Assembly (NCBI RefSeq): GCF_018691265.1
Contig: NW_024881282.1
Coordinates: 24,138,899-24,202,898, forward strand
Length of the DNA stretch: 64,000 nucleotides
Reading direction: 5' to 3'
Source of the DNA: Tyto alba
Lineage: Eukaryota; Chordata; Aves; Strigiformes; Tytonidae
The stretch's first letter is position 1. Each line of letters starts with the position of its first letter. This document shows, piece after piece, positions 1 to 10,870 of this stretch. The position numbers and the translations under genes are program-made. The notes under the pieces were generated by a model. The model ran no database searches. It saw only the letters and a list, made by a program, of their open reading frames with translations, and was not told the DNA's origin.

Positions 1-399
1 CTGGCTGTGTCCCCTCCCAGCTTCTTGTGCACTCCCAGCTTACACTGGCACAGCAGCATGAGAAGCTGAAAAGTCTTTCACTTACTATAAACAGCGCTCA
101 GCAACAACTAAAACATCTGTATGTTATCAACATTTTTCTCATCCTAAATCCAGAATACAGCACTATAGCAGCTACTAGGAAGAAAATTATTTTTATTCCT
201 GCTGAAACCAGAACAGTGTAACAAAGAAGGGAAGCCATAGGAGGAAACAGTAATTTGAATAACAATGAGGTAATGCAATTACTTAGCTACACTGTGTACA
301 ATTCAATGGTTTGAAACATTTCATTTTTATAAATCCGTAAAAACATAAACCTTCAACTCAGCATAGTTTGCATTGCAGAAAACAGTGATAATATGAATA
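1..399. other. AT-rich non-coding flank
   Basis: No repeat family, exon or RNA gene is recognisable here. The short plus-strand frame at 27-221 has no family resemblance and is most likely chance. The segment ends where the CR1 3' terminal repeats begin. Confidence 0.6.
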
Positions 400-1893
400 A
401 TCATAGAATCATAGAATCATTTAGGTCAGAAAAGACCTTTAAGTTCACCAAGTCCAAATATTATATACCCAACCATGTCCCCAAGCACCACATCTACACA
501 TCCTTTAAACACCTCCAGGGATAGTGACTCAACCACTTCCCTGGGCAGCCTGTTCCAATGCCTGACAAGCCTTTCGGTGAAGAAATTTTTCCTAATATCC
601 AATCTAAACCTCCCCTGGCGCAACTTGAGGCCATTTCCTCTTGTCCTGTCACTTGTTACTTGGCAGAAGAGACTGACACCCACCTCGCTACAACCTCCTT
701 TCGGGTAGTTGTAGGGAGCGATAAGGTCTCCCCTCAGCCTCCTTTTCTTCAGGTTAAACAACCCCAGTTCCCTCAACTGCTCCTCACAGGACTTGTGCTC
801 CAGACCCTTCACCAGCTTCACTGCCCTTCTTGGGACACACTCCAGCACCTCAATGTCTTTCTTGCAGTGAGGGGCCCAAAACTGAACACAGGGTTCAAGG
901 TGCAGCCTCACCAGTGCCAAGTACAGGGGGACGATCCCTTCCTTAGCCCTGCTGGCCACACTAGTTCTGACACAAGCCAGGATGCTGGTGGCCTTCTTGG
1001 CCACCCGGGCACACTGACAGCTCATTCTCAGCCGGCTGCCCACCAACACCCCCAGGTCCTTTCCCACCAGGCAGCTTTCCAGCCACTCTGCCCCAAGCCC
1101 GGAGCATTGCGTGGGGTTGTTGTGACCCAAGTGCAGGACCCAGCGCTGAGCCTTGTTGAACCTCATACAATTGGCCTCAGCCCACTGATCCAGCCTGTCC
1201 AGATCCCTCTGTAGAGCCTTCCTTCCCTCAAGTGGATCAACACTCCCACCCAACTTGGTGTCACCTACCAACTTAGTGAGGGTGCACTCAATCCCGTCAT
1301 CCAGATCATTGATAATGTTATTAAACAGAACTGACCGAAATACCAAGCCCTGGAGAACACCACTTGTGACCAGCCTCCAACTGGATTTAACTCCATTCAC
1401 TGCAACTCTTCGGGCCCAGCCTTCCCACTGTTTTTTACCCATCTTAGACTACGCCTGTCCAAGCCGTGAGCAGCCATTTTCTCCAGAATACTGTGGGAAA
1501 TGGTGTCAAAGGCTTTACTAAAGTCTAGTTAGACAACATCCATGGCCTTTCCCTTATTCACTAACTGGGTCACCCTGTCACAGAAGGAGATCAGGTTAGT
1601 CAGGCAGTATTTGCCTTCCATAAACAGATCACCCACAAGTCCTTCTCTGTTCACGAACAACAGGTCCAACGGGGTGACTTCCCTGGTCGGCTCCCTCACC
1701 AGCTGTGTCAGAAAGTTATCTTCCACACACTCCAGGAGCCTCCTAGACTGTTTCCTCTCTGCTGTACTGTGTTTCCAGCAGACATCTGGCAAGTTGAAGT
1801 CCCCCATGAGAACAAGGGCTAGTGATTGTGAGATTTATTCCGTCTGCTTGTAGAATATTTTGTCTGCCTCTTTATCCTGGTTGGGTGGTCTAT
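400..1893 (-). mobile_element. CR1 LINE, 5'-truncated and internally deleted
   Basis: This is a non-LTR retrotransposon of the CR1 family, the dominant LINE of birds, read on the minus strand. Its 3' end lies at about 400, where TCATAGAA-type short direct repeats replace a poly(A) tail, as is usual for CR1. Minus-strand translations give CR1 ORF2 protein: the C-terminal part of the reverse transcriptase and thumb/tail region (426-1442) and, further 5', the end of the endonuclease domain (GDFNLPDVCW near 1770-1807). The element stops near 1893, far short of full length, as expected from incomplete reverse transcription. It cannot move: it has a stop codon in the reverse transcriptase, a damaged catalytic motif and an internal deletion. 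Family assignment is firm; the subfamily cannot be named from the sequence alone. Confidence 0.93.
426..1810 (-). pseudogene. CR1 ORF2 (endonuclease/reverse transcriptase) remnant
   Basis: In life this protein nicks the target and reverse-transcribes the element RNA. Two frames survive. The upstream one (1529-1807) starts in the endonuclease C-terminus and jumps, with no intervening reverse transcriptase N-terminus, to the KYCLTNLISF block of the reverse transcriptase. It ends at a TAA (1529-1531) where the conserved Tyr before LDFSKAF is expected. A further frame change lies near 1440. The downstream frame (338 codons) carries the conserved CR1 tail (for example DKYCL-type text is absent, but DTKLGG, RDLDRL and [12 protein letters not shown] are present). 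The catalytic Ala-Asp-Asp reads Val-Gly-Asp at about 1261-1268, so one catalytic aspartate is lost. This is an inactive fossil. Confidence 0.9.
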
Positions 1894-2375
1894 ATGGGAT
1901 GAAACTTTAAAAGTGTAGCTTTATGTGCATTATACTGACAGGGAGTAATGACTAAATATATATGTATATAAAATAAACTGGAAAAGAACAGAATAAAATC
2001 CAGAAACTTCAGCCTGAAGCAAGTATGAGATGGTCATACTCAGCCTCAGAGCATTCACTCACAGTGAAGGCTGAGTGAAGTATTCAGACTTCTCCCTGAC
2101 CTGTATTTGCAGAGCCATGAGGGTTATTTTGCGACTACATATACATTTAACAGTTATTACTTATTTTATCTCTTGATATCAAAAAGATTAAAAAGCTACA
2201 TATCAAAAAATAAAACTAGTTTTTTAGAATTATACTGAGTAGAAAGTAAAAAAGGCAATACACCTGTCAAATCAGATTAAAGTAGTGATTTCCCATCAAT
2301 AAAATTATTGTTATGCTTTCTGGCTCTTATAGTTTGTTTCAATCCATATTTCTGAGCAAGAGCCTGTTTTCAGGT
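1894..2375. other. AT-rich non-coding spacer between CR1 and LTR
   Basis: There is no coding potential and no recognised repeat, apart from short AT runs such as the ATATATATGTATAT stretch near 1957. It ends in CAGGT (2371-2375), the left copy of the target duplication of the neighbouring LTR. Confidence 0.5.
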
Positions 2376-2779
2376 TGTGGTGGGTTGACCCTGGCTGGAC
2401 AGCAGGTGCCCACCAAAGCCGCTCTATCCCTGCCCTCCTCAGCTGGACAGGGGAGAGAAAATATAACAAAAGTCTTGTGGATCGAGATAAGGACAGGGAA
2501 ATCACTCAGCAGTTATCATCACAGGCAAAACAGACTTAATTGGGGGAAATTAATTTAATTTATTGCCAATTAGTAGTCAGAGTAGGGTAATGAGAAATAA
2601 AAACCAAATCTTAAAACACCTTCCCCCAATGTCTCCTTCTTCCTAGGCTTAACTTTACTCCTGATTTTCTCTACCTCCTCCCCTCCAGCAGCGCAGAGGG
2701 ACAGGGAATGGGGGTTACAGTCAGTTTATCACATTGTCTCTGTTGCTCCTTCCTCCTCAGGGGCAGGACTCTTCACACT

Positions 2780-3190
2780 CCTCCCCTGCTCCAGAGTGGG
2801 GTCCCTCCCATGGGAGACAGTTCTCCATGAACTTCTCCGAGACTCCTTCCCACAGGCTGCAGTTCTTCATGAACTGCTCCAGTGTGGGTCCCTCCCACGG
2901 GGTGCAGCCCTTCAGGAACGGGCTGCTCCAGCGTGGGTCCATTTCACAGGGTCACAAGTCCTGCCAGCAAACCTGCTCCAGTGTGGGCTCCTCTTTCCAC
3001 GGGGCCACTGGTCCTGCCAGCAAACCTGCTCCAGCGTGGGCTTCCCACAGGGTCACAGCCTCCTTCAGGCACCCACCTGCTCTGGCGTGGGGTCTGCAGG
3101 TGGAGATCTGCTCCCCCGTGGACCCCCATGGGCTGCAGGGGCACAGCCTGCCTCACCACGGTCTTCACCAGGGGCTGCAGGGGAATCTCT
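2780..3190 (-). repeat. Imperfect tandem modules inside the LTR
   Basis: The segment repeats a module of roughly 35-42 bp built on CTCCAGYGTGGG followed by CCCAYGGG and CTGCAG-like text, with about nine recognisable copies. The unit length is irregular, so it is a degenerate internal minisatellite that belongs to the LTR and did not arise independently. Its lack of stops accounts for the overlapping frames on both strands. Confidence 0.7.
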
Positions 3191-3316
3191 GCTCGGGTGC
3201 CTGGAGCATCTCCTCTCCTCCTTCTTCACTGACCTTGGTGCCTGCAGAGCTGTTCCTCTCACATATTCTCACTCCTCTCTCCCGCTGCTGTTGTTTCACA
3301 CAGGTTTTTTTTCCCC

Positions 3317-3331
3317 TTCTTAAATATGTTA
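3317..3331 (-). promoter_or_regulatory. TATA-like core promoter of the minus-strand LTR
   Basis: On the minus strand the sequence reads ATAACATATTTAAGAAG. The same string occurs in the plus-strand LTR at 9832-9848, which argues that it is a conserved LTR element and not chance. Activity today is unknown. Confidence 0.5.
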
Positions 3332-5520
3332 TCCCAGAGGTGCTACCACTGTCGCTGATGGGCTCGGCTTTGGTCAGTGCTGGGTCCCTCTTGGAGCCGG
3401 CGGGCACTGCCTCTGTCAGACACGGGAGAAGCTTCTAGCAGCTTCTCACAGATGCCACCCCTGTAGCCCCGCCCCCAACAAAACCTTGCCACGCAAACCC
3501 AATACAGAGGTGCTGGGATCTGGACATAAATGGCTCTTTGAAATGCTCTTGGCTGCTTCTCGGAGTACTCCAGGCCATGGAGTTGCCATCTGATGAACTG
3601 TTAAAAGCCTTGCTGTGCAACACAGCGCAGTGTGATTAAAATCCAACTTGCACAGCTCGCTCAGCACATGTTCCTCCATCAGTAATTTGGAACGGATATT
3701 TATACAGAACTGAGGAATCCAGTCTGAAATTAACATATGCCTCAGATTGGTTTGTCACTTTGCTGGGGAATATGTCGTTCTTTCCGTACTATGTGAGAGT
3801 CCTGCAGGTGGTTTCTGCTTCAGATTTACTGCAGCATTTCTAGTCAGGAGACCAGATCTCCGTGGAATCACAAGCCCACCCATGCTGTGCATTAACTGTG
3901 TTTCTATAGTAACTTCTTACAACTTACTCACATCTCGCTGTGTAACAGATGGGAACACGTGATATGTTAGCAGGCTGTGTGACACTCAACAATACTGAGG
4001 AGCTGTTTCTAACATAAAATTGCTACGGATACATTAATGTAAAAATTATAATAAAATAATGGACAGGAATGAAACAGAGAAATGATCGGGAGAAAGGGAA
4101 GAGATGAAAGACCATTTCAATGCCATTTGTTTCAAATCCTTTTTCTCCACAGGTATGAAACTGCTAGCCTCTATCATCGTCATGTATTCATAGGTCAGTA
4201 TATTTTGTTCTGTTCAAAAAACTGCCCTTCAGACATCAGAGGTAAGGAGTCGTGTGTGCAGGGATGTTGCTGTTGCCAATCAGTATTTTTTTCAACCGTA
4301 TTCACTGATGCCATCTGCTGGATTCCTGTCTTTGTCATTGAAATTCTCTCCTTATTCCAGGTAACACTGTGTGTATGTGGTTTCTTTTGTTAAAGATTCA
4401 ATGTAAGCTAAACCAATTCTGCCAGATGAATTCTAGTTAACCATTGGTGAAGAGTAAGTATTGACAAAAATATTTGACTTTTTCTACATTCAGAAATTGA
4501 GCTCTGAAGTACATACATACAATCTTCAATCCACGTACGTAGGTGAGAACCAGAACAGGCTATCCAGTGAAGAGGTTCTCCTCTGCTACAGGTGCAAAAT
4601 CCCACTGTAATATGTATGAGTAAATCCATCAGTTTGATCATCAGGAAAACAAAACCATAACAGGAGGCTCTTTAAACAACACAGACACCACATTTATAAG
4701 TGCAGGCAGGGGGTCCCAAGGAGGCTACAAGCAGGGCAGCACACATCTCCCCTGCCAGCCCGCGGAGGAGCTGTACAGTGTCACAGTTCTCTGTCACCAC
4801 GCCGGTTATAGGCAGCCCTGCTCACCTTGCAGCTGCTAACAGATAACACAGCAATGAAGGCAGCCTGCTTTCCCATTGTAATTCTAGAAAACTGATACCT
4901 CATGTTTGTAGAAAACTGGGTAAGTAATTCTCTGTAATGCAAAAGGCATTGCAGAAATACAGTAAGTTGTCAATGGTTTTATCATAATACCTATTTAGCC
5001 TCATTGGGAGCACTGAATTGCATTTGCATAATCAGGAGAAAAGTGATTACATGTAGGCTGTGGCAAACAAAGCACAGCGATCATGAGGGTGTTCAGATGT
5101 ACAGCTGTGGCTGGCGCGGGGTTCGCACTGGTGAGGATATATACACAGCCCAGCTCCCGGACCCCTGAGCAGGTTACTTCACCCTTCTGTACTCCAGGTT
5201 CCCCTCTGTAAAATAATAATGACAATAGCTTTTGTAAGGCATTTTGAAACTTACTGATGAAAACTGCCGTGTGAAAAATAGGTATGGGATTTGGATTTAT
5301 ATTAAACAGTATCCTAAAGAGAGATGGACTTCAACTCATGTTTAGTGCTTTTATTAAATTCCATTAGGTAGAGAGAAAGACACTCTCTGGTGAAAAATCC
5401 TTTTTTTTCCCCCTTTTCATGAAAACCCATGGTGAACAAAATGAAAACCACAATAAGCAACGTTGAATTCAAATCCCTTTCTTGTAAAAATAGCACTGTG
5501 GTCACGTTCCACAAAAAATA

Positions 5521-5580
5521 ACATAAAGTGACATTACATAAAGTAAAATAAAGGACATAAAGTAAAAATTACATAAAGAC
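5521..5580. repeat. Short direct repeats of ACATAAAG
   Basis: ACATAAAG occurs four times within 60 bp, separated by A-rich spacers, which suggests local slippage duplication. Confidence 0.6.
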
Positions 5581-6806
5581 ACGTTTGCTTCTTTAGCATT
5601 CCTACAACAGAGCATACGAAGTATCGTACTTTTTTTCCTAGATACCCTTCCTGGGCAGTGATATTTGTTCTGCCAATACACATTGACTTGAACCTCATTC
5701 TCTATACTCTCGCAACTAGTTTCTTTAAGGAGAAGTTGAAGCAGTCACTGGACAGTCATTGAAGAAGGGCAATGTTCTGAAATGATGAAAAAAATTTGGC
5801 CACTTCAGTCATGCAGACAGACGATCCCCTCACCCATAGCTCTTCATTCACGCTTGGATTTTTAAACAATAACTACTCAGGACAGTGCTAACTTCTACTT
5901 ACCAATCTACAAGTGGTCGATTCTCAGCAGGATAACAGAAACAGAACCTAACTGCCTTACAGATGCATTAATCTCTTTCAGATTCATATGCAGACTCTTT
6001 TTGGCCATTACCACCTCTGTATGCATCTGCCTGGAAAATAAAATCACAACTGTTGCATTCATCAGGGGAGATTTGTACTGCAGATTGAAACACGGGCAGA
6101 CTCTGCACTGGGGCTAAAAACAGCAGCAATTTTCTACTATTCATCACCCTTCCCTGTAGAGCTGGTGTATCTGTACTTGTTAGGTATAGTCTTCATGCAA
6201 CATACATAGATTAAGGGAAAGGACCTTTGTCTCGTTTGGTGTGTACTACCAATTTCAGGATATATCCTTGTGGAGGGCTGTTTCTCCCAGGGTTGGAAGT
6301 CCTTGGTGGGAGAAGGCCAGAACGTTCTATGCAATGTGTAAATCTATATTAAACTTGTAAGGTTTAAGTAATATGTGAGCTCTGTAGGGTGGTGAATGTC
6401 TCTTTGTGCACATAAAGTTGTTACACAGAACTGCAAGACCCGAGCAGTGTTATTACAGTATTTTTAAGGTACTAAAAGTCAAGTGAAACTTCCTGTGTAA
6501 GCAACAGAGCCCAGACTGAAATAAAAATTAAATATCGAAGCTCTCAGAATGACCCTTGAAAGTAGTCAATTCAGTTTTCATTGCATCAGGTTTTATGAAG
6601 CATAGGCATCCAGGCAGCATGGGTAAACACATGCTTGGGGGAGTATTTATGGGACTGAGGTACTTGCAGGAAAGAACAAGTCCCTGTTATTAGTTATGTT
6701 TTCATAACCACCTTAGCTATATTTTGCCTTTATTGCATATGAGCTGCCTACCTGTTATAAATACAAGAATCAAGCTCCTAGAGAAAGAGTAAAGCAAAAC
6801 TTTCAC

Positions 6807-6825
6807 TTTTTTTTTTTTTTTTTTT
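6807..6825. repeat. Poly(T) run, 19 bases
   Basis: Uninterrupted T19 followed by AATATTTAATAAAG. It could be the reverse poly(A) tail of an old retrocopy, but no gene-like sequence adjoins it. Confidence 0.8.
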
Positions 6826-8338
6826 AATATTTAATAAAGAAGGTTCCGGAAAATATTTTAGAAGCTCCAGTTCATAAATCATTCTGAAGTGTCATCAAAC
6901 AAAAGGAGTTTGAAGCAATGAGGAAGACGCAGAAAGGGAGGAAAAAAACCCAAGTGTATGGGCATTTCAATGAAAATAAGGAGGAGCCTGAAGAGTTAAC
7001 ATTTCTCAGTTGAGGTGATGAGGCTGAGTATGTGCTTCAGGCCCACCCGGACTGTGAAATACAACGGATATATTTGAACCACCCCGAAGGCAGGAAGTCA
7101 AGTCCAATAATAAGGTCTTTGTACTGTGGCAATGAGCCCAACTGTGAGGTTTTGACCCAAGTATTCAACACAGTGCACACTTCATCATGGGGTTCAGTCT
7201 GAAGAAATCTGAATTTCCATTTAGCTATCAGAAGATGGTCCCAGTTAGTGACCCTGTCAACCTGCTTTCCAGTACCGAGCAACCCACTGGGTGCCTTAAT
7301 TTGATGTCCTGCTTGGCCTGAATGGTCCCTGGGGCCTCCTGGGTTCAGCACGTGCCTGGTGATGGCAGAGCAGGAGCACAGGAGCTATAGAAACTTGCTG
7401 GTTCGTATTGATTGGTGGTTTCTCTGCTCATAGTTGCGGAGGTGAAGTAGGTTCTGGCTGTTGTAGGTGCTATAGGAAGTTCCCTTCCTCAGACACGGCA
7501 GGACTTGGGATACACCCGGGCTATTACGCTGGATGGGGATGCCAGGGAAGGAGCGAAGCAGCCCCACTGTTGTTACTGCAGAAAGGGTGGTCACAGGCTG
7601 GAGCAGAAGTCAGAGGGCAGCACCGCAGCTGAGGCTGCCCTGCCACCCCAAATAAGTGTTGTCTCTGCAAGCAGAGGTGCTGCCAACTACCCATCGTCCA
7701 GCCTCCACGCCTCTGCTCTGGAGAGGCAATTTCCTCTCCTGACGTACCAGCTGAGGCACCTCTGTAGAAACCCTATGCACTGCAATAGCTAAATAGTGGT
7801 GATGGGAAGGAAAATTGGTCTTGAATACACCTCTCTGGACACTTCCCTAGGATAATGGAGACACAGTTTGTCAAGGTTTATTCTTCCTGACAAAACCTTC
7901 ACTTAAAATGGTTCTTTCTCTTGAACTACGGGATAAAGTAGAACTTGATCTTTATCCAACCTTGACTGTCCAGCTAAATTTGATTTTAAAAGACAGAAGG
8001 ATACTAGTCCATATTCATTGGTAAGATGTTCCAACAGATTTTTATTTAAAATATGTCATTTATTAAAATAAACAAATTAATTAAAATTTGTCTTTTCTGG
8101 GTTTCCACTTGCAGTAATTGAATTTCCTATGAAAATGAAAGAAGCAAAAAGCCTTGCTTTTTCTGACTAAAATGTCTCAGACATCTAAGTCTCATTGTCA
8201 GCCCTTAAAAGCTATTGGCTTTTTGCAACACTGCTACTCTTTTTTCTCTAAGTTGTAAACCTTGATGGCCCTGTCCTCCTCTGATAAGATGTAAAAAACG
8301 AAAGGCAAATTGTTAAAAAGAAAAAAAGGAGGAATTAA

Positions 8339-9672
8339 TTACAGAATCAGAGATTACAGAATCACAGAGGCACAGAAAAGTTGAGGTTGGAAGGCATCTC
8401 TGGAGATCTAGGCCAACATCTGAGCTCGAGCTGGATCAGCTACAGCAGGTCTTACAGGATCATGTCCACCTTGGTTTTGAATATCTCCTATGCATGCAGG
8501 CTCCACAACATCTCTGGGTTGCCTCTTCCATTTTTTGATCACTGTACAGGAAAGATTTTTCTTTTCTTACATTTAAACAGAATTTCCTGTGTTTAAATTT
8601 GTGCCCATGGTCTTCTGCCCTGTCACTGGGCACCACAGGGAAGACTGGCTCTGTCTTCTTTACTCCCCCCCAACAGCTATTTACACACGGTGGTAAGAAC
8701 CTCCCTGAGCCTTCTCTTCTCCAGGTGGAACAGTCCCAGCTCTCTCAGCCTCTCCTGGTATGTCAGATGCTCCAGTCCCTGAGTGATCTTCATGGACATA
8801 TTCCTTGGTCACAGTTTGGTACGTACATGTCTCCCTTCTGCTGGGGAACCCAGACGTAGACCCAGCACTCCAGATGTGTCTCACCAGGGCTGAGCAGAGA
8901 GGAACGATCACCTCCCCTGACCTGCTGGAAATACTCTTCCTAACACAGCCCAGGAGACCTTGGCCTTTTTTACTACAAAGGCACATTGCTGGCTCATGAT
9001 CCGCTTGCTCTCCACCAGGACCCCCAAGTCCTTCAGAGCTGCTTTCCAGCTGGTGGGTCCCCGGCATGTGCTGGTGCACGGGGTGATTCCTCCCCAGGGG
9101 CAGGGCTTGGCTTTTCCCTTTGTTGAACCTTGTGAAATCCCTGGCAGAGCATCTCTCCAGCCTGTTGAGATCCATCTGAATGGCAGCACAGCTACCTGGA
9201 GCACCAGCCCCTGTTCCTCTGCAAACTCTGTCCCATTGTCCAGGTCATTAATGAGGATGTTAAAGGGTGTTGGCCCCGGTATCAACCCTTGGAGTACTTC
9301 ACTAGTCACTGGCCTCCAGCTGGACTGTGTGTCTCTCAGCCTGGCATCTGTTTTCAATCCACCTTACTGTCCATTTATCTAGTTCATATTTCATCAGTCT
9401 GCCTAGGGGACATTATGGGAGACAGTGTCAAAAGACTCACTAGAGTTGAGATAAACAGGATCCACTGCTCTCCCTTCATCCACCAAGGCAGTCATCTCAT
9501 TGTAGAAGGCTATCGAGTCGGTCAAGGATGATTTCCCTTTCATACAAACATGCTGACTACTCCCCAGTCATCTATTTGTCCTTCATATATGTTTGGAAAT
9601 GGTTTCCAGGATTATTTGCTCCATCACCTTCCCAAGGATCAGGGTGAAGCTGACTGACCTGTGGTTCCTTAG
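8339..9672 (-). mobile_element. CR1 LINE, 3' part, split by an LTR insertion
   Basis: Minus-strand CR1. The 3' end is near 8339-8375 (TTACAGAATCAGAG direct repeats). The following text matches the conserved CR1 3' untranslated region (GAGGTTGGAAGG, GAGATCTAGGCCAAC). Further 5', minus-strand frames give reverse transcriptase blocks (SSWRPVTSEVLQG, NILINDLDNG, LGKVMEQIILETISKH). Several frame changes separate these blocks and the catalytic ADD motif is not readable, so it is dead. It differs clearly from the copy at 400-1893, so the two are separate insertions, probably of different subfamilies. It resumes at 10638 beyond the LTR. Confidence 0.92.
8681..9672 (-). pseudogene. CR1 reverse transcriptase remnant (3' portion)
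   Basis: Broken minus-strand frames at 8681-9175, 8908-9357 and 9583-9672 together cover the middle and C-terminal reverse transcriptase. Overlap of the first two frames marks a frameshift around 8910-9175. The most 5' piece contains GKVMEQIILETISKH, a hallmark of CR1 reverse transcriptase, and runs artificially into the LTR. No functional protein can be made. Confidence 0.85.
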
Positions 9673-9801
9673 TGCTCTGGGTTTATGTGTGTAGTGGGAT
9701 TTTTGGTAGAGGGGGAGGGGGCTACAGCGGTGACCCCCTGTGAGAAGCTTCTTGAAGCTCCTCCAGCTCCAAGTCAGACCCACCTCTGCACCAAGGAGGA
9801 G

Positions 9802-9848
9802 CCAATTAGCGGTGGTGGCTGTGCCTCTGCGATAACATATTTAAGAAG
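9802..9848 (+). promoter_or_regulatory. LTR core promoter: CCAAT box and TATA-like element
   Basis: CCAAT at 9802-9806 is followed about 25-30 bp later by ATAACATATTTAAGAAG at 9832-9848. This is a conventional U3 arrangement, and the TATA string also occurs in the other LTR copy. Present-day activity cannot be judged from sequence. Confidence 0.55.
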
Positions 9849-10442
9849 GAGCAGCTGGAAGGAGGATTTGGAGTTGTGAGGACACCTGTGAACACTGAGG
9901 TCAGTGGAAGGAAGGAGAAGGAAGGGGGGGAGGTGTGCTGGAGCAGAGACCCCTGTATCCCGTGGGGAGACAGCAGGGCCGCCCCCCCTGCCACCCGTGG
10001 AGGTACTCGGTGGAGCAGAGACCCACCTGCAGCCTGCAAAGGAGCCCATGCTGGAGCAGGTGATGAAAAAGAAGGCCGGGACTCTCTGGGAAGCAGTCCC
10101 CACTGGGAGGACTGCAACATGCAGGAGTGACCCCCACCGGATCAGCATAGGAGTGGCTGCACCCCACGGGAAGGACTCACGTCGGAGAAAGTTTGTGGAG
10201 GGCTGCCTCCTGTGAGAGGGGAGCCATGCTGGAGCAGGGAAAGAATGCACGGAGGAAGAAGTAGCAGCACTGACTGCACCCCCCATCCCCTGCCCCCTGC
10301 ACTGCTGAGGGGGAGGAGGTAGAGAAATCTGGAGCAGAGCTGAGTCTGGGAAGAAGGGCGGCGTGGAGGGAAGGTGTTTTCAAGATGTGGCAACGCTTCC
10401 CACTGTCCTACTCTGTCTGTTAAGTGTTGCTGTTTGTGTCTG

Positions 10443-10449
10443 AATTAAA
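10443..10449 (+). promoter_or_regulatory. Possible LTR polyadenylation signal AATTAAA
   Basis: AATTAAA lies about 600 bp downstream of the TATA-like element, followed by a T-rich stretch. AATTAAA is a weak variant of AATAAA, so the call is tentative. Confidence 0.3.
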
Positions 10450-10637
10450 TTTATATTCTTTTCCTCCCCTAATGAGCCTGTCTTTTGCCTGTGACTGTAA
10501 TGGGTGAGTCATCCCTCCCTGTCCTCATCTCGATCCCCACGATTTTTACTTTATTTTCTCCTTTCCATTCCTGAGGGGGAAGGAGGGAGTGAGTGGCTTC
10601 GTAGTGCTCAGTTGCTCTCTGAGCTCAAACCATCACA

Positions 10638-10742
10638 CCTGGATCCTCTTTCTTGACCTTCCTGAATATAGGAGTGATATTTTCTTTCTTCCATTCCTCA
10701 GGAACGTCCCCCTCATATGACCTTACACAGTTTCTTAGCATA
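10638..10742 (-). mobile_element. CR1 LINE, 5' remainder beyond the LTR
   Basis: Minus-strand translation gives the CR1 reverse transcriptase block ending in KKEDPG. In intact CR1 this block directly precedes the one found on the other side of the LTR at 9640-9672. The two halves are therefore one CR1 copy split by the LTR. The 5' truncation point is near 10742. Confidence 0.85.
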
Positions 10743-10852
10743 TAAAATATTGAAGGGGGTTAAAAAGATTTGTGGGATTTTTTTTTCCCCTCTTATGATT
10801 GTAATTCTTTATAAGCATTTCCATGGCTATTTGCCCGATTTTTAATTTTGGG

Positions 10853-10870
10853 AAAAAAAAAAAAAAAAAA
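10853..10870. repeat. Poly(A) run, 18 bases
   Basis: Uninterrupted A18, about 110 bp beyond the 5' limit of the split CR1. CR1 does not end in poly(A), so it is unrelated to that element. Confidence 0.8.

Larger units (their letters stand above)
2376..3506 (-). mobile_element. Solo LTR of an avian endogenous retroviral element (ERVL-type target duplication)
   Basis: A 1131-bp unit bounded by TG (2376) and CA (3505-3506), flanked by CAGGT on the left and GAGGT on the right, a 5-bp target duplication with one change. Read on the minus strand it begins near 3506 and has a TATA-like ATTTAAGAAG core at about 3317-3331. Much of the middle (about 2780-3190) is imperfect tandem copies of a 35-42 bp module containing GCTCCAGCGTGGG-like text. 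The same layout is seen in the second LTR at 9673-10637. No internal retroviral gene or second same-strand LTR lies nearby, so it is a solo LTR left by recombination between the two ends of a provirus. The 5-bp duplication suggests the ERVL class; the family name would need a repeat library. Frames of up to 234 codons inside it follow from the GC-rich repeats and are not genes. Confidence 0.85.
3507..8338. other. Gene-poor segment between two retroelements
   Basis: About 4.8 kb without a supportable exon. It contains a T19 run at 6807-6825, a cluster of ACATAAAG repeats (5521-5580) and a short zinc-knuckle-like translated motif at 7568-7609. The longest frames (4082-4393 plus, 7037-7351 minus, 7505-7792 plus) show no family I recognise and are not linked by splice signals. 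Confidence 0.5.
9673..10637 (+). mobile_element. Solo LTR nested in CR1, same family as the LTR at 2376-3506
   Basis: A 965-bp unit bounded by TG (9673) and CA (10636-10637). Flanks are CTTAG (9668-9672) and CCTGG (10638-10642), a 5-bp duplication that has diverged by two transitions. It is collinear with the minus-strand LTR at 2376-3506: GGGTTT near the 5' end, AGAAGCTTCTTGAAGC block, a CCAAT box (9802-9806), the TATA string ATAACATATTTAAGAAG (9832-9848), a GGAGCAG-rich middle, an AATTAAA signal near 10443 and a closing CTCATCTCGATCC block. It is about 165 bp shorter, mostly in the repetitive middle. No gag, pol or env lies beside it. It inserted after the CR1 was already in place. Confidence 0.87.

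Noticed and set aside
2734..3438. A 234-codon plus-strand frame
   Set aside because: It is the antisense of the LTR's internal tandem modules, and overlapping frames exist on both strands.
9583..9783. A minus frame that seems to fuse an unknown N-terminus to CR1 reverse transcriptase
   Set aside because: The frame simply runs from CR1 into the inserted LTR; the junction is the insertion point at 9672/9673.
9774..10286. Frames of 80-170 codons on both strands in the second LTR
   Set aside because: They lie wholly within the LTR, are GC-rich and overlap one another. An LTR of this type carries no such gene.
2376..10637. The two LTRs as the ends of one provirus
   Set aside because: They are in opposite orientation, each has its own target duplication, and no gag-pol-env lies between them.
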